A program made the position numbers and the translations under genes. Below, piece by piece: positions 34,344 to 41,649 of a DNA stretch of 64,000 nt (position 1 is its first letter; each line of letters begins with the position of its first letter). This stretch comes from Amycolatopsis pittospori (GTDB lineage: Bacteria; Actinomycetota; Actinomycetes; Mycobacteriales; Pseudonocardiaceae): positions 1 to 64,000 of the forward strand of contig NZ_JACBXD010000042.1 in assembly GCF_013870525.1 (NCBI RefSeq), written 5' to 3'. Below the pieces are notes generated by a model. The model did no database searches, had not been told where the DNA came from, and saw nothing but the letters and a program-made list of their open reading frames with translations.

Positions 34344-34646
34344 CGAACGGCCGACCGCGCCCGGCCGGTTCGGATCCCGGCCCCGGCGCCGCGCTGCCCC
34401 TGCGGCGCCGGGACCAGCACCGGGTGGACTTCGGGGGCTTCTGCTCACCGCGCCGAGCAGGAGCCGGCCAAGCTCGAAGACCACCTGAACCGCGGGCGGT
34501 TCCCGGCACGTCGAGGGGCTGTGCCGGGTAACCGCCGCGGTGCCCGTCCCGGAGTTTCGGCTCCGGGGCGGGCCGGATAGCCGGTGCGCCGGTCGTGCGG
34601 CGCCGATGCCCTCCCTGGAGCATCGGCCGCCCCGCCGGCGCACCGG
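34344..34646. other. Run of consecutive GC-rich hairpins, no gene
   Basis: Successive stem-loops fill this stretch: CGAAC.CGGCCG arms (34344-34372); CCCGGCGCCGC (34382-34412, 11-bp perfect); CTGCTC/GAGCAG (34441-34460); AACCG/CGGTT (34488-34501); CCCGGCAC/GTGCCGGG (34502-34528); CCCGTCCCGGAG (34543-34572, 12 bp with one wobble); CCGGTGCGCCGG (34581-34646) with inner CCGATGC/GCATCGG. A further repeat hairpin follows at 34671. It could be a structured RNA or a long terminator zone. Open frames here have non-coding composition. Confidence 0.5.
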
Positions 34647-34670
34647 TTGTTCCGTTTTCGCCCGCGTTTC

Positions 34671-34718
34671 GTCCTCTGGATGCGGTACTTGCTCGCGCAA
34701 CTACCGCATTCAGAGGAC
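34671..34718. repeat. CCTCTG-family palindrome (copy 2)
   Basis: GTCCTCTGGATGCGGTA (34671-34687) faces TACCGCATTCAGAGGAC (34702-34718) with one mismatch and a partly paired centre. Same family as 5536-5585. It lies between the convergent secreted-protein and MocR genes. Confidence 0.78.
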
Positions 34719-34731
34719 TAAATGCGGGAGG

Positions 34732-36186
34732 TCAGGTGACCTGGACGGCGACGGGAGAGACCGTCGCGGGGGTCGCGGAGACCGAGGCGGCGGCCGTGCC
34801 CAGCCTCCGGACCGCCTCGAAGAGCCTGTCGGCGGGCAGCGCGAACGGCAGCCGCAGCCAGCGCTCCAAACCGCCGTGGACGCCGAAGCGCGAGCCCGGC
34901 GCCACCTGCACCCCGTGCCCCGCCGCCGCGACGGCCAGCCGCGTGCTCATCGGCTCCGGCAGCCGGCACCACAGCGAAAGCCCGCCCGGCGGCACGGTGA
35001 ACGTCCACTCCGGGCAGTACCAGTTCAGCGCCCCGGTCAGCGCGTCACGCAGGGCCAGCGTCTCCTCGCGGCGATACGTCAGCGCGGCCCCGCCGTCGTC
35101 GAGCAGTTCGGCGAGCACCAGTTGCTCGAACACCGGCGAGCCCAGATCGACGGCGAAACGGGCCGCGACCAGCCTGCCGATGACGTCCTCCGAAGCGCGG
35201 ATCCAGCCGAGCCGCAAGCCCGCCCAATGCGACTTCGACGCCGAGCCGATCGTGATGCCGAGATCGCCCGCGAACGCGCCCAACGGCGGCGGGCCGTCGA
35301 CCGGATCGCCTTCCAGGTCCAGTTCGACCAGGGTCTCGTCGATGATCACCGGGGTCCTCGCGCGGCTCAGCGCGGCGGCGAGCCGTTCCCGTCCGGCCGC
35401 GTCCAGGCGCAGGCCGGTCGGGTTCTGGAAGTCCACGACGAAGTACGCGAGCCTCGGCGCCGCCTGCCGCAGCGCGGCCTCGATCCCGACGACGTCCCAG
35501 CCGGTGGCCGGGTCCAGCGGCACGGGCACCGGGATGGCGTGTGCGGCGCCGATGGCTTCGAGCGCGTTCGGGTACGTCGGCTGCTCGACCAGCACGCGAT
35601 CGCCCGGACCGGCCAGCATCCGCAGGATCTGCACGAACGCGTGATGTGAGCCGTTGGTGACCATGACCTGGTCGGCGTTCGTCGGCAGACCGCGTTCGGT
35701 GTACCGGCGGGCGATTCGCTCACGCAGGATCCGCAGGCCGCGCACGTGATAGCCGTTGTCGCCGAGGTGGTCGACCAGCGCCTTCCGAGCGGCGTCCACG
35801 GCCGGGACCAGGCCGGGGATGGCGGGCGGGCAAGCCTGGGCGAGGTCGATGAGGTCCTCACCGGACGGCGCGAACGGCTCGCGCCCGCGCCCGCCGGGCG
35901 AGGCGATCCACGATCCGGCGCCGCGACGGCTGGCGACCAGCCCGTCGGCCCGCAGTTTGTCGAGCGCGGCACCGATCAGCGTGCGGCTGACCTCCAGCGC
36001 GTCGGCGAGCTCCCGCTCGGCCGGAAGCTTCGTGCCGAGCGGGAGCCTGCCGTCGAGGACCAGCAGTTCGACCGCCGCCGCGAGGTCCGCGGCACCGTGT
36101 CGAGAACCACTCTGCCGCCAACTCCCCAGCAAGAGGGCCAATTTATGCCCCGAAACGCGTCCAGTCAGCGGGATCAGCGGTTCCAT
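34732..36186 (-). CDS. MocR-type GntR/aminotransferase transcriptional regulator
   Basis: A 484-residue regulator. The N-terminal GntR winged helix (about 30-105) has LAAAVELLVLDGRLPLGTKL, PAERELADALEVSRTLIGAA and DGLVASRRGAGSW. The C-terminal fold-type I aminotransferase-like domain (about 130-470) has VTNGSHHAFVQILRML, VVDFQNPTG, and SASKSHWAGLRLGW with the PLP Lys. PLP or an amino compound is the probable effector. The ATG at 36186 was chosen; earlier in-frame starts run into the divergent gene. It faces a YczE gene across 61 bases, a well-known MocR partner. Confidence 0.92.
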   Translation of the reverse strand: MEPLIPLTGRVSGHKLALLLGSWRQSGSRHGAADLAAAVELLVLDGRLPLGTKLPAERELADALEVSRTLIGAALDKLRADGLVASRRGAGSWIASPGGRGREPFAPSGEDLIDLAQACPPAIPGLVPAVDAARKALVDHLGDNGYHVRGLRILRERIARRYTERGLPTNADQVMVTNGSHHAFVQILRMLAGPGDRVLVEQPTYPNALEAIGAAHAIPVPVPLDPATGWDVVGIEAALRQAAPRLAYFVVDFQNPTGLRLDAAGRERLAAALSRARTPVIIDETLVELDLEGDPVDGPPPLGAFAGDLGITIGSASKSHWAGLRLGWIRASEDVIGRLVAARFAVDLGSPVFEQLVLAELLDDGGAALTYRREETLALRDALTGALNWYCPEWTFTVPPGGLSLWCRLPEPMSTRLAVAAAGHGVQVAPGSRFGVHGGLERWLRLPFALPADRLFEAVRRLGTAAASVSATPATVSPVAVQVT

Positions 36187-36188
36187 AA

Positions 36189-36210
36189 GGCCAATTATTG
36201 CGGATTGGCC
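36189..36210. promoter_or_regulatory. Probable MocR operator GGCCAAT-N8-ATTGGCC
   Basis: Perfect 7-base arms at 36189-36195 and 36204-36210, starting three bases from the mocR start codon. A further GGCCAAT half-site lies inside the gene at about 36138-36144. TTGGCC (36205-36210) and TACACC (36229-36234), 18 bases apart, are a possible -35/-10 for the divergent yczE gene, so binding could control both directions. Confidence 0.55.
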
Positions 36211-36247
36211 ATGGTCAGCAAAGCCACTTACACCTGATAGTGCAGTC

Positions 36248-36874
36248 GTGGCACAAACACTCGACCTCAAGCCCGTCGGCATCACCCACGACACGACGCG
36301 TCGCTCGATCCAGCTCGTCGCCGGGCTCGCCCTCTACGGCGGCAGCATGGCCATGCTGACCAGGGCGGGCCTCGGCCTCGACCCATGGGACGTGCTCCAC
36401 GAAGGCCTGATGAAGATCACCGGGCTCACCTTCGGCACGGTCACGGCGATCGCGTCGGTCGCGGTACTCCTGCTGTGGATCCCCCTGCGTCAGCGGCCCG
36501 GTATCGGCACCGTCGCCAACATCGTGATCATCTCGCTCACCGTCGATTTCGTGCGGCTCTTCCTGCCGGACCAGCACGTGCTCGGCTGGCAGATCTTCAA
36601 CCTCGTCGCCGGTGTCGTGCTGAACGGCCTCGCCGCCGCGATCTACGTCGGCGCCCGCCTCGGCCCTGGCCCCCGCGACGGCCTGATGACCGGTTTCGCG
36701 GCCAAGACCGGCAAGTCGATCCGCCTCGTCCGCACCCTGATCGAACTCACCGTCCTGGCCGCCGGCTGGCTGCTCGGCGGCACGGTCGGCGTCGGCACGA
36801 TCCTCTACGCCCTCGCGATCGGACCGCTCACGCAGGCGTTCCTGCCGCTGGTCGTCTGGCGGGAACGCCGCTAG
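36248..36874 (+). CDS. YczE/YitT-family membrane protein
   Basis: A 208-residue integral membrane protein with about five transmembrane segments: QLVAGLALYGGSMAMLTRAG, GLDPWDVLHEGLMKITGLTF, VANIVIISLTVDFVRLFLPD, NLVAGVVLNGLAAAIYVGARLGPGPRDGL, ELTVLAAGWLLGGTVGVGTI. The GLDPWDVL and GPGPRDGLM motifs define YczE. The GTG at 36248 begins the conserved part; the upstream frame belongs to the antisense of mocR. The role is unknown; transport of a MocR effector is a reasonable inference from the recurrent pairing. Confidence 0.88.
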   Translation: MAQTLDLKPVGITHDTTRRSIQLVAGLALYGGSMAMLTRAGLGLDPWDVLHEGLMKITGLTFGTVTAIASVAVLLLWIPLRQRPGIGTVANIVIISLTVDFVRLFLPDQHVLGWQIFNLVAGVVLNGLAAAIYVGARLGPGPRDGLMTGFAAKTGKSIRLVRTLIELTVLAAGWLLGGTVGVGTILYALAIGPLTQAFLPLVVWRERR

Positions 36875-37395
36875 CTGGCCTGGCGTCGCTCAAGCAGCCG
36901 GCGGACGGCGAGGTAGTCGATGCCGCGCTGGGCGAGGACGTCGGCGGCGACACCCGGGATCGCGGTCAGCGCGAGGAGGAGGTGTTCGCCTTCGATGCGT
37001 TTGTCGCCGACGTCGAGGGTTTCGCGAAGGGTCTGCGCCAGCACCTTCTTGGCCTCCTGCGTGAAGGGCCGGTGGCCGCGCCCGCTGCGTGTTCCGCCGG
37101 CCAGCGCCCCGGCGCCGTGGGTCTGCTCCACCCGGTCGACGATGTGCTCGACGTCGATGCCGAACCCGCTCAAGGCTTCGACATCGGCGTCGCTCATCCC
37201 GCCCCGGCGGCGCACCCGCCGGAGATCGTCGGCCAGTTCGTCGCCCGGGCAGCCCATCGCGGTCAGCACCTCCGTGTTCCGGGCGAGTGACGTCAGCAGG
37301 TGCAGCGGGTCGACGTTGGCGGACGCCTCGTCCGACGCGACGCGCTGAGCCTCGACGACGACTTCGCGGGCTTCAGGACTGAAGCGTTCGAACAT
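36871..37395 (-). CDS. Clp N-terminal domain protein (second gene of split HTH/Clp_N regulator)
   Basis: A 174-residue protein made of a Clp_N double repeat without an ATPase domain. Repeat 1 is MFERFSPEAREVVVEAQRVA with VDPLHLLTSLAR, repeat 2 is FTQEAKKVLAQTLRETLDVG with IEGEHLLLALTAI, and a Gly-rich linker joins them. Such domains normally recognise substrates or adaptors for ClpA/C/B. Here, without AAA+ modules, it is likely a ligand- or protein-sensing partner of the HTH protein encoded just upstream (TGATG overlap, 37393-37397). Together the two equal the fused protein at 54724-55455 in order and total length (69 + 174 = 243). Confidence 0.85.
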   Translation of the reverse strand: MFERFSPEAREVVVEAQRVASDEASANVDPLHLLTSLARNTEVLTAMGCPGDELADDLRRVRRRGGMSDADVEALSGFGIDVEHIVDRVEQTHGAGALAGGTRSGRGHRPFTQEAKKVLAQTLRETLDVGDKRIEGEHLLLALTAIPGVAADVLAQRGIDYLAVRRLLERRQAS

Positions 37396-37604
37396 CAATG
37401 CCTCCCGTACTTCTTGTGGACCGCTTGCCTGCTGACCCCCAGCTCGGCGGCGATCTCCTGCCAGGACCAACCGTGCACCCGCGCGCTGCGGACCTGCACG
37501 GCCTCGAGTTGTTCCAACAGCCGGCGCAAGGCGGCGACGGCGCGCAACCCCACGCGGGGGTCCCGATCGCCCGCTCGCGCGGCCAGGTCTGTCGCTTCGG
37601 TCAT
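37395..37604 (-). CDS. Small HTH DNA-binding protein (first gene of split HTH/Clp_N regulator)
   Basis: A 69-residue protein: a helical N-terminus (RAVAALRRLLEQLEAVQVRS) and a helix-turn-helix GWSWQEIAAELGVSRQAVHK at the C-terminus. The HTH closely matches GASWTEIGKSMGVSKQAAQK of the fused regulator at 54724-55455. The ATG at 37604 is preceded by TTGACA (37639-37634), a 17-base spacer and TAGGTT (37616-37611), with six bases to the ATG, i.e. a leaderless promoter on the minus strand. Two GTCAAC-N4-GTTGAC palindromes overlap this promoter, so autoregulation is likely. Confidence 0.82.
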   Translation of the reverse strand: MTEATDLAARAGDRDPRVGLRAVAALRRLLEQLEAVQVRSARVHGWSWQEIAAELGVSRQAVHKKYGRH

Positions 37605-37607
37605 GAC

Positions 37608-37650
37608 GTCAACCTACGTTGACATGCCCATCGTGTCAACTCCAGTTGAC
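37608..37650. promoter_or_regulatory. Paired operators GTCAAC-N4-GTTGAC of the split regulator
   Basis: GTCAACCTACGTTGAC (37608-37623) and GTCAACTCCAGTTGAC (37635-37650) are centred 27 bases apart. They cover the minus-strand -35/-10 of the HTH gene and lie 16 bases before the start of the divergent phosphatase gene at 37666. The same motif pair with N5 spacing precedes the paralogous regulator (55459-55504), which supports assignment to this HTH family. Confidence 0.72.
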
Positions 37651-37665
37651 AGTTAGGGTCGGGGC

Positions 37666-38439
37666 ATGGCCGAAATCGAGGTGGCGGAAAGGGACGGAGT
37701 CGGCGCGGACGGAGCACCACGCCCGACCGAAGACCATGTCGCCGTGCTCGGCAACGCCGTGGTGGTGCTGGACGGGGCGACGTCGCCGCATCCGGATCTG
37801 CCGTCCGGCGGCTGGTACGCGAGCCTGCTCGTGCACAGCCTGTCGGAGGCGCTGAGCGCGGAGCCGCAGGCCGATCTCACGGTGCTGCTGGCCGAGTCGA
37901 TCGCCGACGTCGCGCGGCGGGAGGGGCTCGAACCGGGGCATTCGCCGTCGAGCACGGTCGCGATCGCGCGCTGGACCGACGAGACCGTCGACGGGCTGGT
38001 GCTCGCCGACAGCCCGATCGTCGCGTTCGGGCCCTCGGGGGCGGATCCGCTCACCGACGACAGGCTGGTCTCGTTGCGCGACGGCGGCCAGCTCCGCACG
38101 GGTGCCGACGTCCGCGCGAAACGCAACGCGCCGGGTGGCTTCTGGGTCGCCGAAGCGGAACCGAAGGCGGCCGCCGAGGCCGTCCGCCGGAGTTGGCCGC
38201 GCTCGGAGGTCGAAGCGCTGCTGCTGGCCACGGACGGCGTCGCCATCGGGGTCGACGAATACGACCTGTTCGATTGGCCGGAAGTGCTCGCCATCAGCCG
38301 GAAGCGTGGTCCGGACGCGGTCTTGGACGCGGTCCGCACGGCGGAGAAACACGACCCCGACGGCGAGCGCTGGCCGCGCGCGAAAAGGCACGATGACCAG
38401 CTACTGGTACTGGTCGAGTTCGGGGTAGCCCCAGGGTAG
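37666..38439 (+). CDS. PP2C-like protein phosphatase domain protein
   Basis: A 257-residue protein with the PP2C metal-site pattern in short form: PTEDHVAVLGNAVVVLDGAT near the N-terminus, PSSTVAIARWTDETVDGLVLADSP, EALLLATDGVAIGVDEYD and KRHDDQLLVLVEF at the end. It probably dephosphorylates Ser/Thr residues in the cytosol. The aspartates equivalent to metal ligands (LDGA, ATDG, DDQ) are present. It is divergent from the HTH/Clp_N pair and shares its operator region, so it may be part of that regulon. Alternatively it is simply an unrelated neighbour. Confidence 0.82.
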   Translation: MAEIEVAERDGVGADGAPRPTEDHVAVLGNAVVVLDGATSPHPDLPSGGWYASLLVHSLSEALSAEPQADLTVLLAESIADVARREGLEPGHSPSSTVAIARWTDETVDGLVLADSPIVAFGPSGADPLTDDRLVSLRDGGQLRTGADVRAKRNAPGGFWVAEAEPKAAAEAVRRSWPRSEVEALLLATDGVAIGVDEYDLFDWPEVLAISRKRGPDAVLDAVRTAEKHDPDGERWPRAKRHDDQLLVLVEFGVAPG

Positions 38440-38492
38440 AACCGGGGGCTTCCCGGATCGAAAAGCCGCGGCCACCGGCGCACCCTGAACGT

Positions 38493-39392
38493 ATGACGTT
38501 CCCTGGGGAAAGATCGCGGGCCAAACCTTGGCTGATCGCGTCGGCGGCGGCCATCGGCTGGGCGTTGTTCACCATGGTCGTGCTGCATCTGATCAGCTCG
38601 CGGAATCCGGTGTTCGACACGCTGTCCAGCTACGCCTACGTCGACCGCGGCACGGGCATGCTCGGGGCGAGCGTGCTCTCGCTGTCCATCGGCTCGCTCA
38701 CCGCGCTCGGTGCGCTGGCCGCGGCCGGGATCCCGCTCAGCCGCACCACGAAACTGCTGTTCGTGCTGTGGTCGCTGGGGCTCGCGGCCGCCGCGATCTT
38801 CCCGGCGAGCTACCCCGAATACCCGGATCCGGTCAGCGGCGAGATCCACCTGTATGCGTGCCTCATCGCGTTCCTCAGCCTGCCCGCCGCCGGTTTCTCC
38901 TTGCGCGACAGCCTTCGCGGCACCCCCGCGGCCAAGGCGGTCGGACGCCTGGCCTGGGGCAGCGCGATCGGACTGGTCGTCTTCGGCCTCAGCTTCATCT
39001 TCGTGCGGCTGAGCGACATCCCGTTCTTCATGACCCTGACCGATGTCATGCCGGTCGGCGTCGCGCAGCGACTTTCCCTGGTGGCGCACGTGGTCCTGAT
39101 CGCCGGGCTGCTGAAGGTCGCGTCAGCGGCTCAGCGCGTCGGCGAATTCCGGGGCGTAACCGTAGAGGCCGGGCAGCCCGCCCGTGTGCAGGAAAACGAC
39201 GTGCTCGCCGGCCGCGAACTGGCCTTTGGCCGCCCAGCCGAGCAGCGCGGCGCCCACTTTGCCGGTGTACACGGGATCGAGCACGATCCCTTCCGTACGA
39301 CCGAAAAGCCGCACCGCGTCCCAGGTTTCCGCGGTCGGGACGCCGTAGCCGGGGCCGATCGCGCGGTCGTCGATGTGAAGTCCTTCGAGTGA
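38493..39392 (+). CDS. DUF998 membrane protein with read-through tail
   Basis: A 299-residue frame. Residues 1-205 are a six-helix DUF998 protein (IGWALFTMVVLHLISSRNPV, DTLSSYAYVDRGTGMLGASV, IFPASYPEYPDPVSGEIHLY, VAHVVLIAGLLKVASAAQR). Residues about 210-299 are hydrophilic and are simply the antisense of the PLP-enzyme gene at 39123-40127. The two genes therefore overlap tail-to-tail by 270 bases. The family usually stops near residue 210, so this copy seems to have lost its original stop codon. Confidence 0.75.
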   Translation: MTFPGERSRAKPWLIASAAAIGWALFTMVVLHLISSRNPVFDTLSSYAYVDRGTGMLGASVLSLSIGSLTALGALAAAGIPLSRTTKLLFVLWSLGLAAAAIFPASYPEYPDPVSGEIHLYACLIAFLSLPAAGFSLRDSLRGTPAAKAVGRLAWGSAIGLVVFGLSFIFVRLSDIPFFMTLTDVMPVGVAQRLSLVAHVVLIAGLLKVASAAQRVGEFRGVTVEAGQPARVQENDVLAGRELAFGRPAEQRGAHFAGVHGIEHDPFRTTEKPHRVPGFRGRDAVAGADRAVVDVKSFE

Positions 39393-40127
39393 CGGCGGTG
39401 TGCTCCCCAGCAGCGCGGAGGCCGCGGTGGTGAGGTCGGCCAGGTTGTCCAGGGCCTCGTCCACCGGATGGCTGACGCAGGCGATGTCCAGGGTCAGCCA
39501 GTCCAGTGCCGCCGTCCCGACGAGGAGGCCGGCCGACGTCCCGCCGCTGGCGTGCGGGGCGACGATCCGGGCCCGGGTGACGCCGAGTTCGGTGAGTTGC
39601 GCGGCGATCTCCCGCGCGGCGGCGACGTAGCCGAGCGCACCGATGGCGTCGGAGCCGCCGACCGGGAACGTGGCCACCTTCCGGCCCTCGGCCGCGGCCT
39701 CGGTGATCAGCCGGTCGTAGGTCCTGCCCATCTCCTCGCCGTCCCGGCAGACGTGCACGTTCGCGCCGAAGAGGTGATCGAGTGAGACGTTGCCCGACCG
39801 TTCGTACGCGTCGCCGTCGCGAGGGACCTTCGCGGTGAGCACGAGCTCGCAGCGCAGCCCGAGCTTCGCGCAGGCCGCGGCGGTCTGGCGGCCGTGGTTC
39901 GTCTGCAACGCGCCGAAGGTGATCACCGTGTCGGCGCCGTTCTCGATCGCCGCGCCGAGCAGGAACTCGAGTTTGCGCAGCTTGTTCCCGCCGACACCCA
40001 GCGGATGCACGTCGTCCCGTTTGAGCAGCAGGTTCGGCAGGCCGAGGGCCTCGCCGAGCCGGGGTGCCGGATGCAGCGGCGTCGGGTAACCGCCGAGGTC
40101 GACGCGGGGGAAACGATCGAGGTTCAT
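39123..40127 (-). CDS. D-cysteine desulfhydrase/ACC-deaminase family PLP enzyme
   Basis: A 334-residue fold-type II PLP enzyme. The PLP Lys is in GGNKLRKLEFLLG, TFGALQTNHGRQTAAACAKL follows, a glycine-rich phosphate loop is in ASGGTSAGLLVG, and EGIVLDPVYTGKVGAALLG with FLHTGGLPGLYGY closes the active site. The family includes D-cysteine desulfhydrase and 1-aminocyclopropane-1-carboxylate deaminase; choosing between them needs comparison of the active-site Tyr residues. The ATG at 40127 begins the conserved NLDRFPRVDLGGYPTPL; the longer upstream frame is the antisense of the amidase gene. Confidence 0.88.
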   Translation of the reverse strand: MNLDRFPRVDLGGYPTPLHPAPRLGEALGLPNLLLKRDDVHPLGVGGNKLRKLEFLLGAAIENGADTVITFGALQTNHGRQTAAACAKLGLRCELVLTAKVPRDGDAYERSGNVSLDHLFGANVHVCRDGEEMGRTYDRLITEAAAEGRKVATFPVGGSDAIGALGYVAAAREIAAQLTELGVTRARIVAPHASGGTSAGLLVGTAALDWLTLDIACVSHPVDEALDNLADLTTAASALLGSTPPSLEGLHIDDRAIGPGYGVPTAETWDAVRLFGRTEGIVLDPVYTGKVGAALLGWAAKGQFAAGEHVVFLHTGGLPGLYGYAPEFADALSR

Positions 40128-40190
40128 GAAGGTCACGTAACCACACCAGAGGCACGCGATCGAGAAGCCGGAGAAGCTACCCGGTGGTAT

Positions 40191-40208
40191 CGTTCGTTTG
40201 AACGAACG
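40191..40208. promoter_or_regulatory. Probable TetR operator upstream of amidase operon
   Basis: CGTTCGTTTGAACGAACG has perfect 8-base arms around a TG centre. It overlaps a TATCGT -10-like box (40188-40193) and ends 20 bases before the amidase ATG. The third-party regulator is most simply the TetR protein encoded in the same operon (41646-42194). Confidence 0.68.
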
Positions 40209-40227
40209 AGAAACGCCGGGGGGACAC

Positions 40228-41649
40228 ATGACCACCTCTAAACCGGACCTTGCCGATGGGCCCTCGGCGGTAAAGAGTCCCTCGCGCCTCGCGTTCACCG
40301 GACTGGCCGAACAGTCCTCGATGCTCGCCAGCGGGGTGACGACGTCTGTCGAGCTCACACGCCTGGCGCTCGAACGAGCCGAGGCGAGCCAGCCGACTCT
40401 CAACGCCTTCAAGTGCCTTCGCCCGGAGGAAGCCCTTCGCGAGGCGGAGGACGCCGACAGGCGGCTGGCCGACGGCGAAACCGCTCCCCTGCTCGGCGTC
40501 CCCACCGCCATCAAGGACGACCTCGACGTCACCGGACTGCCGACGGCGTTCGGCTGCGAAGGAGACTTCTCCCCCGCGACGGTGGATTCCCCGCCCGTCG
40601 CCGCGCTCCGGAACGCCGGCGCGGTGCTCATCGGCAAGACCAACACCCCGGAACTCGGCCAGTGGCCTTTCACCGAAGGCCCGGCGTTCGGCGCGACCCG
40701 CAATCCGTGGGACCCCGAGCGCACGCCGGGCGGTTCCTCAGGCGGCGCGGCGGCGGCCATCGCGTCGGGGGTGATCGCCGCCGCGCTGGGTTCCGACGGG
40801 GCCGGGTCGATCCGGATCCCGGCCGCGTGGACCGATCTGGTCGGGATCAAACCGCAGCGCGGCCGGATCCCGACCGAACGCGAACTGTTCCACGGCCTGA
40901 CCGTGGTCGGCCCGCTCGCGCGCACCGTGGCCGACGCGGCCCTGCTGCTCGACGTCGCCGCCGGGACGGGCACCGCGTTCCAGGCCGCGGCCCGCCGCGA
41001 ACCCGGCCGGATGCGCATCGGACTGTCCACACGAATCCCTTTCACCGCAACGAAAACCCGGCTCGACCCGGACGCGCACGCGGCCGTCGTCCGGCTCGCG
41101 GAACGGTTCGCCGAACTCGGCCACGAGATCGTGGAGGTCGAACCGGACTACCGGCTGATCGGGCTCACCTTCCTGCCGCGTTCGCTCGTCGGCGTGCGTG
41201 ACTGGTCCCGTCGCGTCCCGGATCAGGCCCGGCTCGACCCGCGCACCCGGGCCAACGCGCGGCAGGGCTCGGCGCTCTCCGGCCCCGCGCTCCGGCTCGC
41301 CCGCGCGGCGGAACCGTTGCTGCAGCGGCAGATCGGCTCGGTGTTCGGCCGCGTCGACGTCCTGCTCACCCCGACGACCGCGACCCCGCCGCCGCGGATC
41401 GGCACCTTCGACAAGCTCACCGGCTGGCAGACCGACCAGGCCATGATCGCCGCCTGCCCCTACGCTTGGCCGTGGAACGTGCTGGGCTGGCCGGGGGTCA
41501 ACGTGCCCGCGGGGCTCAGCCCGGCGGGACTGCCGCTCGGCGGCCAGCTCCTCGGCCCCTCGCATGCCGAGGAGCGGCTGATCTCGCTGGCCGCGCAACT
41601 GGAAGAGGTCGAACGGTGGCAGGACCGCAAACCCGAGACCGCTTGGTGA
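40228..41649 (+). CDS. Amidase-signature family hydrolase
   Basis: A 473-residue amidase with the Ser-cisSer-Lys triad: Lys in PTAIKDDLDVTG, the glycine/serine-rich signature RTPGGSSGGAAAAIASGVI (cis-Ser) and GSDGAGSIRIPAAW (nucleophile Ser). It hydrolyses carboxylic amides; the substrate is unknown. The ATG at 40228 follows GGGGGGA; the start ten codons earlier would lie within the operator. First gene of an operon with TetR and an MpaB-type gene, joined by GTGA and ATGA overlaps. Confidence 0.92.
   Translation: MTTSKPDLADGPSAVKSPSRLAFTGLAEQSSMLASGVTTSVELTRLALERAEASQPTLNAFKCLRPEEALREAEDADRRLADGETAPLLGVPTAIKDDLDVTGLPTAFGCEGDFSPATVDSPPVAALRNAGAVLIGKTNTPELGQWPFTEGPAFGATRNPWDPERTPGGSSGGAAAAIASGVIAAALGSDGAGSIRIPAAWTDLVGIKPQRGRIPTERELFHGLTVVGPLARTVADAALLLDVAAGTGTAFQAAARREPGRMRIGLSTRIPFTATKTRLDPDAHAAVVRLAERFAELGHEIVEVEPDYRLIGLTFLPRSLVGVRDWSRRVPDQARLDPRTRANARQGSALSGPALRLARAAEPLLQRQIGSVFGRVDVLLTPTTATPPPRIGTFDKLTGWQTDQAMIAACPYAWPWNVLGWPGVNVPAGLSPAGLPLGGQLLGPSHAEERLISLAAQLEEVERWQDRKPETAW

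Noticed and set aside
34323-34700. Minus-strand 125-codon frame in the hairpin region
   Set aside because: Arg/Gly/Pro-rich with no ribosome site or domain, and it runs through palindromes.
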